Positions 29,038 to 38,295 of a stretch of 64,000 nt of DNA are shown here, piece by piece (positions within the stretch are counted from its first letter, which is position 1; each line of letters begins with the position of its first letter). A model generated the notes under the pieces. The model was not told where the DNA came from. It searched no databases and saw only the letters and a program-made list of their open reading frames with translations. Origin of the DNA: Bacteroidia bacterium (lineage in GTDB: Bacteria; Bacteroidota; Bacteroidia; NS11-12g; UBA955); contig JAMNXP010000001.1 of assembly GCA_023653095.1 (NCBI GenBank), positions 186,001 to 250,000 on the forward strand, given 5' to 3'. The translations under genes were made by a program, and so were the position numbers.

Positions 29038-30926
29038 TATGCAAAAATTAAATTAACACCCAACAACAATACAATGGCAATAACCATGTACAATAAATAC
29101 ATTTCAAGGTTTCCGTTTTGAACTTTTTTATTCAATCTACCAATCAACTTTAGTAAAGGGAAGATTCCAAATGTAAATGCTCTCAAAATCAATCCATCGA
29201 ACAAATCATGCAATATGCTTGATGTGATTTCTAAAGGACGAACAAAAACCTTATGGTAGAATTCATCAACATAAAATTTGTTCTGTAATAAACCACCTAA
29301 CCCTGTTGAGGTCTCAGCTGGTATAGTGGCTTTAGTTACAAAGATGTTCCTAGCAATTAAAAATCCAGTTACGAAAATCAAAACAGCAATTCCTATTAAT
29401 ACATATTCGGTACTATGATCAATTTCATGAATAGATTGAGGAATCATGAAAAGGGGCTTCAACCAATTGAATAGAAATCCTTCAGAATGAGTTAGATATG
29501 CTGGTAAGTTTAATGCACCACCCACAATACTCAAAACCGCTAAAACCATCAAAGGTAAGGTCATATTAATTGGAGATTCGTGCACTTTTTCAAATGCATA
29601 ATGGTGATTTCTATATTGACCGTGAAACGTCAAGAAATAAAGTCTAAACATGTAAATGGTGGTCAATAATGCTGAACCCACCAATAATGCGTAAGCAACT
29701 TTATTGTGCATAAACACAGCGGTCAATATTTCATCTTTTGAAAAGAATCCAGATAGTAAGGGAAATCCACTAATGGCTAAAGTTCCAATCAAAAATGTAA
29801 GATGCGTCAATGGCATCTTTGATTTGAGTCCACCCATGTGTCTGATATCTTGTTCATGATGCATACCATGAATAACGCTTCCTGCTCCCAAGAATAAAAG
29901 AGCTTTAAAAAATGCATGAGTGGTAACATGGAATAATGCAGTGGTATATGCTCCAGTACCCAAAGCTACAAACATGAAACCCAGTTGACTCACTGTTGAA
30001 TATGCCAATACTTTTTTAATGTCATTTTGTTTCAACCCAACAAGAGCAGCCATAACAGCAGTTCCTAACCCTACCCAAAGAATAATTTCATTGGTAAGTG
30101 GCGATAGAGCAAATAAAACTTGGCAACGAACGGTCAAGTAAATACCTGCGGTAACCATAGTTGCCGCGTGAATTAATGCAGAAACTGGTGTTGGACCCGC
30201 CATAGCATCAGGTAACCATGTGAAGAGCGGAATTTGAGCACTTTTACCTGTAGCACCCACAAAAAGCAATAAACTAATTGCGGTTAACATGCTGTTGGAT
30301 GTGTTTCCGGCTGCAATTTGAGTAAATACCACGCTGTAGTCGAGAGAGCCAAACTGAGAAATAATCAAGAACATCCCTAAAAGAAGTCCTAAATCACCAA
30401 TACGGTTCATAATAAATGCTTTTCTCGCAGCTTTTCCGTAATCTTCGTTTTTATACCAAAATCCGATTAACAAATAAGAACAAAGTCCAACGCCTTCCCA
30501 TCCAAAGAACATCATCAAGAAGTTAGAACCTAGCACCAACAATAACATGTTGAATATGAAGAAGTTCAGATATGCAAAAAACTTGTAAAATCCTTCATCT
30601 TCTTTCATATATGAAATAGAATACAAATGAATCAGTGTACCTATTCCGGTGATGATCAAGGTCATCCAAATAGAAAGTCGATCTAATTGAAATGCAACTT
30701 TTAACGATAATTGATCAATTTGGAGGAATGTAAATAAATCTAAGTTAATAGTATTGTTCTCTGGTTGAGAAATGATGCTCCAATTAAGTATTGCGATGAC
30801 AAAAGCACCTAAAACGGCAGCGGTACCAATTGCACCAACAACTATTTTTGGCAATTTATTACCCAATACACCGTTGATGATAAAGCCTAATAACGGGAGG
30901 CCTAGAATTAATATAATTGGATTCAT
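29037..30926 (-). CDS. nuoL: NADH-quinone oxidoreductase subunit L
   Basis: Largest antiporter-like subunit of complex I with the long lateral helix, 629 residues and about 16 helices. It carries the conserved FFGWEGVGLCSYLLIGFWY Glu region, the IPLFTWLPDAMAGPTPVSAL block and KKVLAYSTVSQLGFM. The C-terminal hydrophilic arm and final helix (MYLLYMVIAIVLLLGV) fit the piston helix anchor. Start overlaps the nuoK stop (ATGA). Confidence 0.96.
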   Translation of the reverse strand: MNPIILILGLPLLGFIINGVLGNKLPKIVVGAIGTAAVLGAFVIAILNWSIISQPENNTINLDLFTFLQIDQLSLKVAFQLDRLSIWMTLIITGIGTLIHLYSISYMKEDEGFYKFFAYLNFFIFNMLLLVLGSNFLMMFFGWEGVGLCSYLLIGFWYKNEDYGKAARKAFIMNRIGDLGLLLGMFLIISQFGSLDYSVVFTQIAAGNTSNSMLTAISLLLFVGATGKSAQIPLFTWLPDAMAGPTPVSALIHAATMVTAGIYLTVRCQVLFALSPLTNEIILWVGLGTAVMAALVGLKQNDIKKVLAYSTVSQLGFMFVALGTGAYTTALFHVTTHAFFKALLFLGAGSVIHGMHHEQDIRHMGGLKSKMPLTHLTFLIGTLAISGFPLLSGFFSKDEILTAVFMHNKVAYALLVGSALLTTIYMFRLYFLTFHGQYRNHHYAFEKVHESPINMTLPLMVLAVLSIVGGALNLPAYLTHSEGFLFNWLKPLFMIPQSIHEIDHSTEYVLIGIAVLIFVTGFLIARNIFVTKATIPAETSTGLGGLLQNKFYVDEFYHKVFVRPLEITSSILHDLFDGLILRAFTFGIFPLLKLIGRLNKKVQNGNLEMYLLYMVIAIVLLLGVNLIFA

Positions 30927-31252
30927 CAGTCTTTCAATTGATCTAAGAAACTAACATCGGTTTTACGTGTATTACGATAAACCATTACCAAAATTGCTAA
31001 TCCAACGGCAGCTTCGGCAGCTGCTACGACCATGATGAAAAATACAAACATTTGACCGTTTGCATTTGCATCTCCCATGTATTCGGTGAATGCGGCCAAT
31101 AGAAGATTTACAGAGTTCAACATCAACTCAATGCACATCAATAAAACGATGGCATTTCTTCTGAACAAAACACCAAATAAGCCAATACTAAAAAGTACAG
31201 TGCTTAAATAGATGTAATGGCTTATTTCAAGATTATGAAAAACGTTAAGCAT
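30926..31252 (-). CDS. nuoK: NADH-quinone oxidoreductase subunit K
   Basis: Small three-helix membrane subunit of complex I, 108 residues, with the key Glu residues in LLMCIELMLNSVNLL (helix 2) and AAEAAVGLAI (helix 3). Its start codon is made by the last unit of an (AAT)5 run that also encodes the Asn stretch at the end of nuoJ, and it overlaps nuoJ by 8 bp. Confidence 0.95.
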   Translation of the reverse strand: MLNVFHNLEISHYIYLSTVLFSIGLFGVLFRRNAIVLLMCIELMLNSVNLLLAAFTEYMGDANANGQMFVFFIMVVAAAEAAVGLAILVMVYRNTRKTDVSFLDQLKD

Positions 31253-31793
31253 TATTATTATTATTCAAATCCACTAATTCTTCAGAATTTTTATCTCTTT
31301 TACCCAATAGAACGGCTCCTACCATAGCTGAAATAAATAGTATTCCAGATAATTCGAAAGGAACCAAGTATTCAGTCATCAAAACTCGACCTAGGTTTTT
31401 TACCAAACCGATGCCTTCAGATGGTGCAGGCATAACTGCAATTCCTGATTTCTGGAATGCCGCCGTTAATGTGATTAAAACCATCCCCGCCGCAATACTT
31501 GCCGCTATACCCCAAAGATTGCTTTTGATGGGTTCTGATTCTTTACTTAAGTTCAATAGCATTAACACAAACAAGAATAAAACCATAATTGCACCAGCAT
31601 AAACCATTAAATTCACTATTGCCAAAAACTGCGCGTTCAGTAATATATAATGGGCTGATATACTAAAAAAAGTTAAAATCAATGCTAATACGCTATGAAC
31701 AGGATTTTTACTTGTTACTACATACAAGGCACTCAAAATGGTAATGAATGAAAGTATGAGAAACTGAAGGGGTAAACTACTAATTTCTGACAT
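31245..31793 (-). CDS. nuoJ: NADH-quinone oxidoreductase subunit J
   Basis: Five-helix membrane subunit of complex I. I chose the ATG at 31793 (MSEISSLPLQ, 182 residues), which follows the nuoI stop by 1 bp; the frame extends further upstream only inside nuoI. Hydrophobic helices include the conserved NLMVYAGAIMVLFLFVLML segment, which contains the pi-bulge region. The C-terminus is an unusual run of five Asn plus Ala encoded by a trinucleotide repeat. Confidence 0.93.
   Translation of the reverse strand: MSEISSLPLQFLILSFITILSALYVVTSKNPVHSVLALILTFFSISAHYILLNAQFLAIVNLMVYAGAIMVLFLFVLMLLNLSKESEPIKSNLWGIAASIAAGMVLITLTAAFQKSGIAVMPAPSEGIGLVKNLGRVLMTEYLVPFELSGILFISAMVGAVLLGKRDKNSEELVDLNNNNNA
31251..31265. 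repeat. Trinucleotide repeat (ATT)5 at the nuoJ/nuoK junction
   Basis: Five ATT units on the plus strand, AAT on the coding strand. They encode the C-terminal Asn run of NuoJ and form part of the nuoK start codon. Changes in copy number would not shift the nuoJ frame. Confidence 0.85.
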
Positions 31794-31794
31794 T

Positions 31795-32334
31795 TTACTT
31801 GTTTTGATAATCCCAAATTTGTCTTTTCGATACATCTACACGTTGATCTACAGGTTCAACGAGTTTGTCTTTTCCGAAGATGAACTCATCTCTTCCAAAA
31901 TTGGCATCAACTATTCTATCTGTTAGGAAAATAGCTTCTTTGGGACACGCTTCTTCACAAAGTCCGCAGAAAATACATCTCAACATATTGATTTCATAGG
32001 TTGAAGCGTATTTCTCTTCTCGATAGAGATTCTCCTCCCCTTTTGTTCTTTCAGATGCAATCATTGTAATTGCTTCTGCTGGACATGAAACTGCGCAAAG
32101 TCCGCAAGCTGTGCATCTTTCTCTACCTTGTTCATCTCTTTTCAAAACGTGTTGTCCGCGATAAATAGCTGACATAGGTCTAGTTTCTTCAGGATATGAA
32201 ACTGTATTTTTCTTTTTAAAGAAATGCTTCAATGTAATCCACATACCTCCAAAAACAGCAGGCAAATAGATTCTCTCCGCAAAAGACATCTTTTTATTGG
32301 AGACAGATTGGGAACGATTGGTTAATGACTGCAT
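31795..32334 (-). CDS. nuoI: NADH-quinone oxidoreductase subunit I
   Basis: Peripheral subunit of complex I carrying clusters N6a and N6b. Two classical 4Fe-4S motifs are visible: CTACGLCAVSCP and CIFCGLCEEACP. The ATG at 32334 gives 179 residues; an internal Met at 32289 (MSFAERIYLP) is an alternative start. The first gene of the second complex I block: nuoH, which normally precedes it, is 23.7 kb away. The gene directly upstream, 14 bp away on the same strand, encodes an OmpA-domain protein, so transcription may come from that gene's promoter. Confidence 0.95.
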   Translation of the reverse strand: MQSLTNRSQSVSNKKMSFAERIYLPAVFGGMWITLKHFFKKKNTVSYPEETRPMSAIYRGQHVLKRDEQGRERCTACGLCAVSCPAEAITMIASERTKGEENLYREEKYASTYEINMLRCIFCGLCEEACPKEAIFLTDRIVDANFGRDEFIFGKDKLVEPVDQRVDVSKRQIWDYQNK

Positions 32335-32348
32335 AAGTGAAAAACGTT

Positions 32349-33620
32349 TTAATCTCTTAAGTGTTTTCCTTTGATTTTGTATTTTTTACCAAGAGCCTTT
32401 GCTGCTTGTAATTTCTTGCTGATTTTCTTCACACTGTTTACTGGAATCATTTCAGTGTAAGTACCATCGGTTAATTTGAAGATAAATTGAGGGTTTTCCA
32501 ACTTTTTGTAATTGATATACATCTTGTTGTCAACCGTTTGACTTTGAATGATTGTAATTGGGCTTTCTTGAACGATGTAAACCGTTTCAATCTGTTTGGT
32601 TTTATCTTTAATCTCAACAACTTTACTAGCACCAGCAGGAGCAGCTAAAACAATTTTGCCCTCAGCATCTTTTGAAGTTGGACAGTTTAATGTTACATCA
32701 AACTTAACAGCATCTTTCTTGATGGTACGTTTGCGAATCTTTTTGTTTCTGTCTTTGGAATTATCCATGTTACCAGTTTTCAAGCTTTTGGCCAATACTT
32801 TTACTCTTGACTTTCTGTAACCTTCAAAGTCCATAGGGTCAATTGTGATTGTTACAGGATGTTCCAAGCAACTGTCAACAGCAAATTTTACATCAATGAT
32901 ACCAACCCATTCCATACCTTCTTTTTGTTTGTATACCAAGGGCATATCAGATTGAATGATTCCCATAATGTCTGAAATCTTAGAAACTTTAATACCCAAG
33001 TCACCTGATTTGCCTTTTGCTTTGGCTTGATCTTGTAATTTTTTCAAATCACACTTGTTTATAGTCATTTCAAGCTGTCCGTTCAACATAATGGTAGTAT
33101 CACCAACGCAAGGGTCAGGTTTAACAGGCTCAACTTTTGGCTCTTCTTTTGGTTTTTCGATGATGGTGATTTCAACGCGTCTGTTTTGAGCGGCTTTTTC
33201 TTTATTGGTTTCACCTACTCTGGGTTTAGAACGTCCAAAATATTTTGGCATCATCCATTTTTCGTTAATACCTAGAGAAATCAATGCATCGAATACTTCA
33301 TCTACACGATCGCGAGAAAGTTCCATATTGTAAACATCATTTCCTGTTGAATCAGTGTGACCGGTTAAAACCAACCTATATTCTTTAATTCCTTTAAGTG
33401 TATTAATCAATGATTCTAATTTTTTCTGCTCTTTTGTAGTAATTTCTGATTCATTGATATCAAAAAAAATGTTTACTGCAGGGGAAAGCTCTCTTGGTTC
33501 TTCAGCGATAGCCGCTTTTTGAGGGTTATTGTCAACCTTTGGAGATTGGGGTTTAGTTTGTGCGCCTAAGGTTGTAGTTAGGGAAATCAAACCAGCAACA
33601 AAAAGTCCTTTCAGTTTCAT
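32349..33620 (-). CDS. OmpA-domain peptidoglycan-binding protein with unusual C-terminal half
   Basis: A 423-residue exported protein starting at the ATG at 33620 (MKLKGLFVAG), with a signal peptide ending near TLGAQ; longer upstream frames lack a good start. The OmpA/MotB-like domain is near the N-terminus (about 45-155: NIFFDINESEI, LTGHTDSTGND, RVEITIIEK), including the TGHTD segment and the Arg of the peptidoglycan site. In most proteins this domain is C-terminal. The remaining 250 residues are rich in lysine and beta strands, contain a Pro-rich linker (about 175-190), and match no domain that I know. The gene lies 14 bp before nuoI and may share its transcript. Confidence 0.75.
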   Translation of the reverse strand: MKLKGLFVAGLISLTTTLGAQTKPQSPKVDNNPQKAAIAEEPRELSPAVNIFFDINESEITTKEQKKLESLINTLKGIKEYRLVLTGHTDSTGNDVYNMELSRDRVDEVFDALISLGINEKWMMPKYFGRSKPRVGETNKEKAAQNRRVEITIIEKPKEEPKVEPVKPDPCVGDTTIMLNGQLEMTINKCDLKKLQDQAKAKGKSGDLGIKVSKISDIMGIIQSDMPLVYKQKEGMEWVGIIDVKFAVDSCLEHPVTITIDPMDFEGYRKSRVKVLAKSLKTGNMDNSKDRNKKIRKRTIKKDAVKFDVTLNCPTSKDAEGKIVLAAPAGASKVVEIKDKTKQIETVYIVQESPITIIQSQTVDNKMYINYKKLENPQFIFKLTDGTYTEMIPVNSVKKISKKLQAAKALGKKYKIKGKHLRD

Positions 33621-33723
33621 GGCAATTATAATTGCTCGCGAAAATAAACGAAATCTTTTGCTCTTCACAACTAAGATTGAGCATTTATCAAGATTGTTTC
33701 AAGATTCTCAACATAACATCTAC

Positions 33724-33731
33724 TATATTTG
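33724..33731 (+). promoter_or_regulatory. -7 promoter box close to the start of the possible gingipain-like gene
   Basis: TATATTTG, an exact TAnnTTTG match whose last base is 6 bp before the ATG at 33738. The nearest TTG (33694) is 27 bp upstream, longer than the usual spacing. Confidence 0.4.
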
Positions 33732-33737
33732 AAAATC

Positions 33738-35753
33738 ATGAACCGATTTAATAGAATTCTTGGACTCATTGCAATGTCATTTTCTTGCAGTGCTGTGTAC
33801 TCCCAAGTAGCAAAAAGTCAAACCATTCCAGTTGAAATAAAGGTTAATTCTGACGGACTAAATTTCAATTTTCCATCAAGTTCATCAACTTCAACCTATA
33901 ATATTTTTTATCGACCTCTTTTTAAACAGGGTTCAACTTTTAATACACTTACATCAGGTGTACCAGGAAGTTCTGTATTGTTTGAGGTTAAGTCAAGCAA
34001 TGATATTAATCAAATCACAAAGGAAAATAATCCATTTGAATACATTCTGACTAAAACGGAAAACGGTTCAACAACTGCACTAGGGTATTCTCTATCAGGA
34101 GTAAAATACAATCCTCCAGTCAATCGAAAACATGTAATCTTGCTGATTGATAGTAGTTACTTGTTAGCATTGAATACGGAATTGGATCAACTTGTTGAAG
34201 ATTTGTATTTTATGGGTTGGCAAGTGAGTAAAGTCTTTGCAGGTAGAAATGAGTCAGCAGAAACAGTCAAAGAACGTTTAAAAAAACACCATTACAGTCA
34301 AATTAAAACACCAGAAACACTATTTATCATTGGTCATGTTCCTGTTCCCTATTCTGGTTATTTTTCTTCTCAGGGTACAAAATATCCACCAGATGGGCAT
34401 GCTGAGGGTTCTGGAAATCACACTGGTGCATGGCCCGCAGATAGTTATTACGGTGATTTTGAAGGAATTTGGACCGACAGAAACGTTACCTGTACCACGG
34501 GCACTCAAACTAGGCATCACAACATTCCGAAAGACGGAAAATTTGATCAGTCGGTGATTCCTAGTGATGTAGTTTTAGAAATTGGACGAGCAGATTTTTT
34601 TAATATGGCGGCATTCTCAAATAATGATACGGTTTTAACTAAACAATATCTGAATAGGATTCACGATTGGCGCTTAGGTAAAATCAGTATGGAGAAAAGA
34701 GCATTGATTGATAATAACTTTACCGGCCTTAACCTTGCTTCTACGGGATACCAAAACCTACCTTGTTTTGTGGGATTAGACAGTGTCTTTGATGATCGTG
34801 ATTACTTCGCGGCTCAAAAACAGGGTTCGTATCTTTGGAGTTATGGCTGTGGTGCCGGCAGTTACACCAGTTGTAACGGAATTGGAAGCACCACTGACTT
34901 TGTAAAAGCAAAAGATAGTTTTCAAAATGCATTTACCATTTTAGCGGGTAGTTATTTTGGAGATTTCGATGTGAAAAACAGTTTATTAAAGGCGCCATTA
35001 TTGACTGGAAGCTTGAATTGTTTTTGGGGCGGAATCCCTAAATGGTATGTGCACCATATGGCGCTAGGTTCAAACATTGGCTTTGGGGCTATGATTACCA
35101 TGAACAACACAACAGAGTATTTCAATGGTCAGTTCAACGGTTCCGATAGAGGTGTTTTCATATCGTTAATGGGCGATCCTACAACTACTTTAGCGCCCCC
35201 ACAGCCAGTTTCGAATTTAGCCGCTTCATCATCAAACGGAAAAGTACAACTGAATTGGACTGCATCCCCTGATGCTGATTTTTATGAAGTCTATTTGTTG
35301 GATACTTCTAATAAAGCAGGTCATATTAAAAATTTGAGAAAAAAAGACTTTAAGAGCTATACCACAAATTTCACTGATGATGAAAATTGGACTTCGGGTA
35401 AGTTTGAATACCTGGTTTGTGCAGTGAGACTGGATACTACTGGAGCAGGATCTTATTACAATAGAAGCAAATTAATGAGCGTGAAAGTTGATCATGTAAA
35501 CTCTTTAAGAGCAATTTCTGACAATGCAATTAAGATTTATCCAAATCCGTCAGGAGGTAGAGTTCATCTAGAAGGATTTCCAACGGAAAAGATCAGCATC
35601 TTTAACGTTCAAGGTCAACTGATAAAAGAAGTAATACTCCAAGAATCAAAGTTGGATTTGGAATTAAATCTAGAACATTTGATGCCTGGGATGTATTGGA
35701 TTAGCGTATACAATCAAACACAAATGGTAACCAAACCTTTGATAATTGAATAA
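33738..35753 (+). CDS. T9SS secreted protein, possible inactive gingipain-like (C25-type) fold
   Basis: Secreted protein of 671 residues; the ATG at 33738 is chosen over the TTG at 33729. Signal peptide to about AVYSQ. Residues 130-460 resemble the caspase-like layout of C25 peptidases: HVILLIDSSYLL, TLFIIGHVPVPYSG, WPADSYYGDFEG, then SYGCGAGS where gingipains have the His of GHG, and LAGSYFGDFD where they have the catalytic Cys. Neither catalytic residue is present at these positions, so it may be a binding protein. A fibronectin III-like domain (about 490-590) and a T9SS type A tail from IYPNP follow. The fold assignment is pattern-based inference; a new domain is possible. Confidence 0.55.
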   Translation: MNRFNRILGLIAMSFSCSAVYSQVAKSQTIPVEIKVNSDGLNFNFPSSSSTSTYNIFYRPLFKQGSTFNTLTSGVPGSSVLFEVKSSNDINQITKENNPFEYILTKTENGSTTALGYSLSGVKYNPPVNRKHVILLIDSSYLLALNTELDQLVEDLYFMGWQVSKVFAGRNESAETVKERLKKHHYSQIKTPETLFIIGHVPVPYSGYFSSQGTKYPPDGHAEGSGNHTGAWPADSYYGDFEGIWTDRNVTCTTGTQTRHHNIPKDGKFDQSVIPSDVVLEIGRADFFNMAAFSNNDTVLTKQYLNRIHDWRLGKISMEKRALIDNNFTGLNLASTGYQNLPCFVGLDSVFDDRDYFAAQKQGSYLWSYGCGAGSYTSCNGIGSTTDFVKAKDSFQNAFTILAGSYFGDFDVKNSLLKAPLLTGSLNCFWGGIPKWYVHHMALGSNIGFGAMITMNNTTEYFNGQFNGSDRGVFISLMGDPTTTLAPPQPVSNLAASSSNGKVQLNWTASPDADFYEVYLLDTSNKAGHIKNLRKKDFKSYTTNFTDDENWTSGKFEYLVCAVRLDTTGAGSYYNRSKLMSVKVDHVNSLRAISDNAIKIYPNPSGGRVHLEGFPTEKISIFNVQGQLIKEVILQESKLDLELNLEHLMPGMYWISVYNQTQMVTKPLIIE

Positions 35754-35857
35754 TTAATTGGGTCATTCAATCAAAAATGTGATGAAAAGTGGTGGTAGAA
35801 ATTCAAACTTTGATTAATTTCGCGCCCTTTAAATACAAAAAGGAACAATAAAATACT

Positions 35858-38227
35858 ATGATAAATAATGTAGTTTACTTAATTCCAGCGCTTGGTGTTG
35901 TTGGCCTTGTGGTCATGGCTATCAAGAGTGCCTGGGTATCGAAACAAGATGCGGGAGATGAAAAGATGCAGAATCTCGCAGGAAAGATTGCCGCTGGTGC
36001 AATGGCTTTTTTAAAGGCAGAATGGAAAGTTTTAACTTACTTTTCTCTTATCGCTGCTGCTTTATTAGCTTATAGTGGCACTATTCACGAGGTTAACGGA
36101 ATGGAGATTCATTCACATTGGATCATTGCCGTGGCCTTCTTAATTGGTGCATTTTTCTCAGCATTGGCAGGTTATTTTGGAATGAGAATTGCCACTAAGG
36201 CAAATGTTCGCACAACTCAAGCCGCTAAAACAAGTTTGGCACAAGCACTTAAAGTTAGTTTTAACGGTGGTACCGTTATGGGACTTGGAGTTGCAGGTTT
36301 AGCTGTAATTGGTTTAGGTGGATTGTTCATTGTATTTTATGCAATGTTCGTAGACGGAGTTGATCCAAATGGTTTAAAAAGAGCTATTGAGGTATTGACT
36401 GGTTTTTCATTGGGTGCTGAATCAATTGCACTTTTTGCACGTGTGGGTGGCGGTATTTATACCAAAGCTGCTGACGTAGGAGCAGATTTAGTAGGTAAAG
36501 TTGAAGCTGGTATCCCCGAAGATGATCCGAGAAACCCCGCAACAATTGCAGATAACGTAGGTGACAACGTGGGTGACGTTGCAGGTATGGGTGCCGATTT
36601 GTTCGGGTCATACGTTGCTACTATTTTGGCTACTATGGTTTTAGGTTCTGAAATGACAGTAGCTGATAATTTCCAAGGTCTTTCTCCTATCCTACTTCCA
36701 ATGTTTATTGCAGGTTTAGGATTGATTTTCTCTATTGTTGGAACTTTATTTGTTAGAATTAAAGACGATAACGGAAACGTTCAAAATGCGTTAAACATGG
36801 GTAACTGGTCAAGCATCATTTTGACTGCTATTGCATCGTTTGTTGCTGTTAAATGGTTGATTCCTTCTGACGTTACCTTATCATTGAGAGGTGAGGAATT
36901 TACATCGAAAGATATTTTCTACGCTATTATTGTTGGTTTAGTTGTGGGTGCAATTATGAGTTATGTTACCGAGTATTACACTGCAATGGGTAAAAAACCC
37001 GTAATGTCAATAGTTAAAGCTTCTGCAACTGGACACGCTACTAATATCATTGGTGGTTTGGCTATTGGAATGCAATCTACGGTTATTCCAATTTTGGTTT
37101 TAGCAGCTGGTATTTTCGTGTCTTTCGAATTTGCTGGATTATACGGTGTTGCAATTGCAGCAGCAGGTATGATGGCTACAACCGCTATGCAATTAGCAAT
37201 CGATGCATTTGGACCTATTGCAGATAATGCTGGGGGTATTGCTGAAATGGCAGAATTGCCAGAAGAAGTTCGCGGAAGAACAGACATTTTAGATGCCGTT
37301 GGTAATACTACTGCTGCAACTGGTAAAGGATTTGCGATTGCTTCGGCTGCTTTGACTTCACTTGCTCTTTTTGCGGCATTTGTAGGTGTAGCTGGAATTG
37401 ATGCGATCAACATTTACAAGGCTGATGTATTGGCTGGTTTATTTGTTGGTGCTATGATTCCATTTATTTTCTCAGCTTTAGCGATTAGTGCTGTTGGACG
37501 AGCGGCTATGGATATGGTTCAAGAAGTTCGTCGTCAATTTAGAGAAATTCCAGGTATCATGGAATACAAAGCTGAACCAGAATATGAGAAATGTGTTGAA
37601 ATCTCAACCAAAGCTTCTATTCGTGAAATGGTTATGCCTGGCGCTATTGCTTTGATTTCTCCTGTTTTAGTAGGATTTTTATTTGGTCCTGAAGTATTAG
37701 GTGGTATGCTTGCTGGTATCACAGTATCTGGTGTGTTGATGGGAATTTTCCAAAACAATGCTGGTGGTGCTTGGGATAATGCTAAAAAATCATTTGAAAA
37801 AGGTGTAGAAATTGACGGTGAAATTTATTACAAAAAATCTGAGCCTCACAAAGCGTCTGTAACTGGTGATACTGTAGGTGATCCGTTTAAAGATACTTCT
37901 GGCCCATCAATGAATATCTTGATTAAATTGACCTCTATCGTTTCTTTAATTATTGCTCCTTACATTGCTGTAGGTAATTCAAATACTGCTGCATCAGAGG
38001 ATTGCTGCAAAGACAAAACTGAAATGACAACTGCACGTGCAGGTTGCGATTCAGAATCAACTTGCGATATGTCTGAGTGTGAAAATTTAACCTTAGAACA
38101 ATGTATGGCAAAGTGCGATTCTTTGAAATGTTCAACTGAAGAACGTGCAAAATGCATGGCCATGTATGATGAAAACGGTAAATTTAAAAAGTCTGAAGAT
38201 AAAGCTTGTTGTAAAGACAAGAAATAA
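35858..38227 (+). CDS. hppA: Membrane-bound ion-translocating pyrophosphatase with Cys-rich tail
   Basis: Hydrolyses pyrophosphate while pumping H+ (or Na+) across the inner membrane; 16 helices expected. The active site region [15 protein letters not shown], then [19 protein letters not shown], is intact. In helix 12 the sequence is [13 protein letters not shown] with Ala and Gly where K+-independent enzymes have Lys and Thr, so it should be K+-dependent. Helix 6 has Gly and Ala instead of the gate Glu (DLFGSYVA), while helix 5 has Glu in [12 protein letters not shown], a pattern I recall for Flavobacterium-type H+ pumps. The last 82 residues (about 708-789) form a hydrophilic tail with 11 Cys not found in standard family members of about 700 residues. 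Confidence 0.92.
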   Translation: MINNVVYLIPALGVVGLVVMAIKSAWVSKQDAGDEKMQNLAGKIAAGAMAFLKAEWKVLTYFSLIAAALLAYSGTIHEVNGMEIHSHWIIAVAFLIGAFFSALAGYFGMRIATKANVRTTQAAKTSLAQALKVSFNGGTVMGLGVAGLAVIGLGGLFIVFYAMFVDGVDPNGLKRAIEVLTGFSLGAESIALFARVGGGIYTKAADVGADLVGKVEAGIPEDDPRNPATIADNVGDNVGDVAGMGADLFGSYVATILATMVLGSEMTVADNFQGLSPILLPMFIAGLGLIFSIVGTLFVRIKDDNGNVQNALNMGNWSSIILTAIASFVAVKWLIPSDVTLSLRGEEFTSKDIFYAIIVGLVVGAIMSYVTEYYTAMGKKPVMSIVKASATGHATNIIGGLAIGMQSTVIPILVLAAGIFVSFEFAGLYGVAIAAAGMMATTAMQLAIDAFGPIADNAGGIAEMAELPEEVRGRTDILDAVGNTTAATGKGFAIASAALTSLALFAAFVGVAGIDAINIYKADVLAGLFVGAMIPFIFSALAISAVGRAAMDMVQEVRRQFREIPGIMEYKAEPEYEKCVEISTKASIREMVMPGAIALISPVLVGFLFGPEVLGGMLAGITVSGVLMGIFQNNAGGAWDNAKKSFEKGVEIDGEIYYKKSEPHKASVTGDTVGDPFKDTSGPSMNILIKLTSIVSLIIAPYIAVGNSNTAASEDCCKDKTEMTTARAGCDSESTCDMSECENLTLEQCMAKCDSLKCSTEERAKCMAMYDENGKFKKSEDKACCKDKK

Positions 38228-38246
38228 GAAGGAATTTTTAATCCAT

Positions 38247-38277
38247 AAAAAAGGCTGCCCATGGGCAGCCTTTTTTT
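38247..38277. terminator. Bidirectional terminator between hppA and the sortilin-like gene
   Basis: Strong hairpin aaggctgccc/gggcagcctt (38251-38272, near-perfect palindrome) flanked by A and T runs on both sides, serving two convergent genes. Confidence 0.85.
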
Positions 38278-38295
38278 GTTGGAAAACTTCAATAA

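Noticed and set aside
31411-31602. Short plus-strand frames inside the nuo genes, and similar frames elsewhere
   Set aside because: They are antisense shadows of conserved genes with no family features, start context or promoter of their own.
35815-35822. TAATTTCG upstream of hppA as a promoter box
   Set aside because: It has one mismatch to TAnnTTTG and no -33 partner, so it is too weak to list as a feature.
36976-37413. A 145-codon minus-strand frame inside hppA
   Set aside because: Ala/Ile/Pro-rich translation is the mirror of Gly- and Ala-rich helices of the pyrophosphatase; no evidence for expression.
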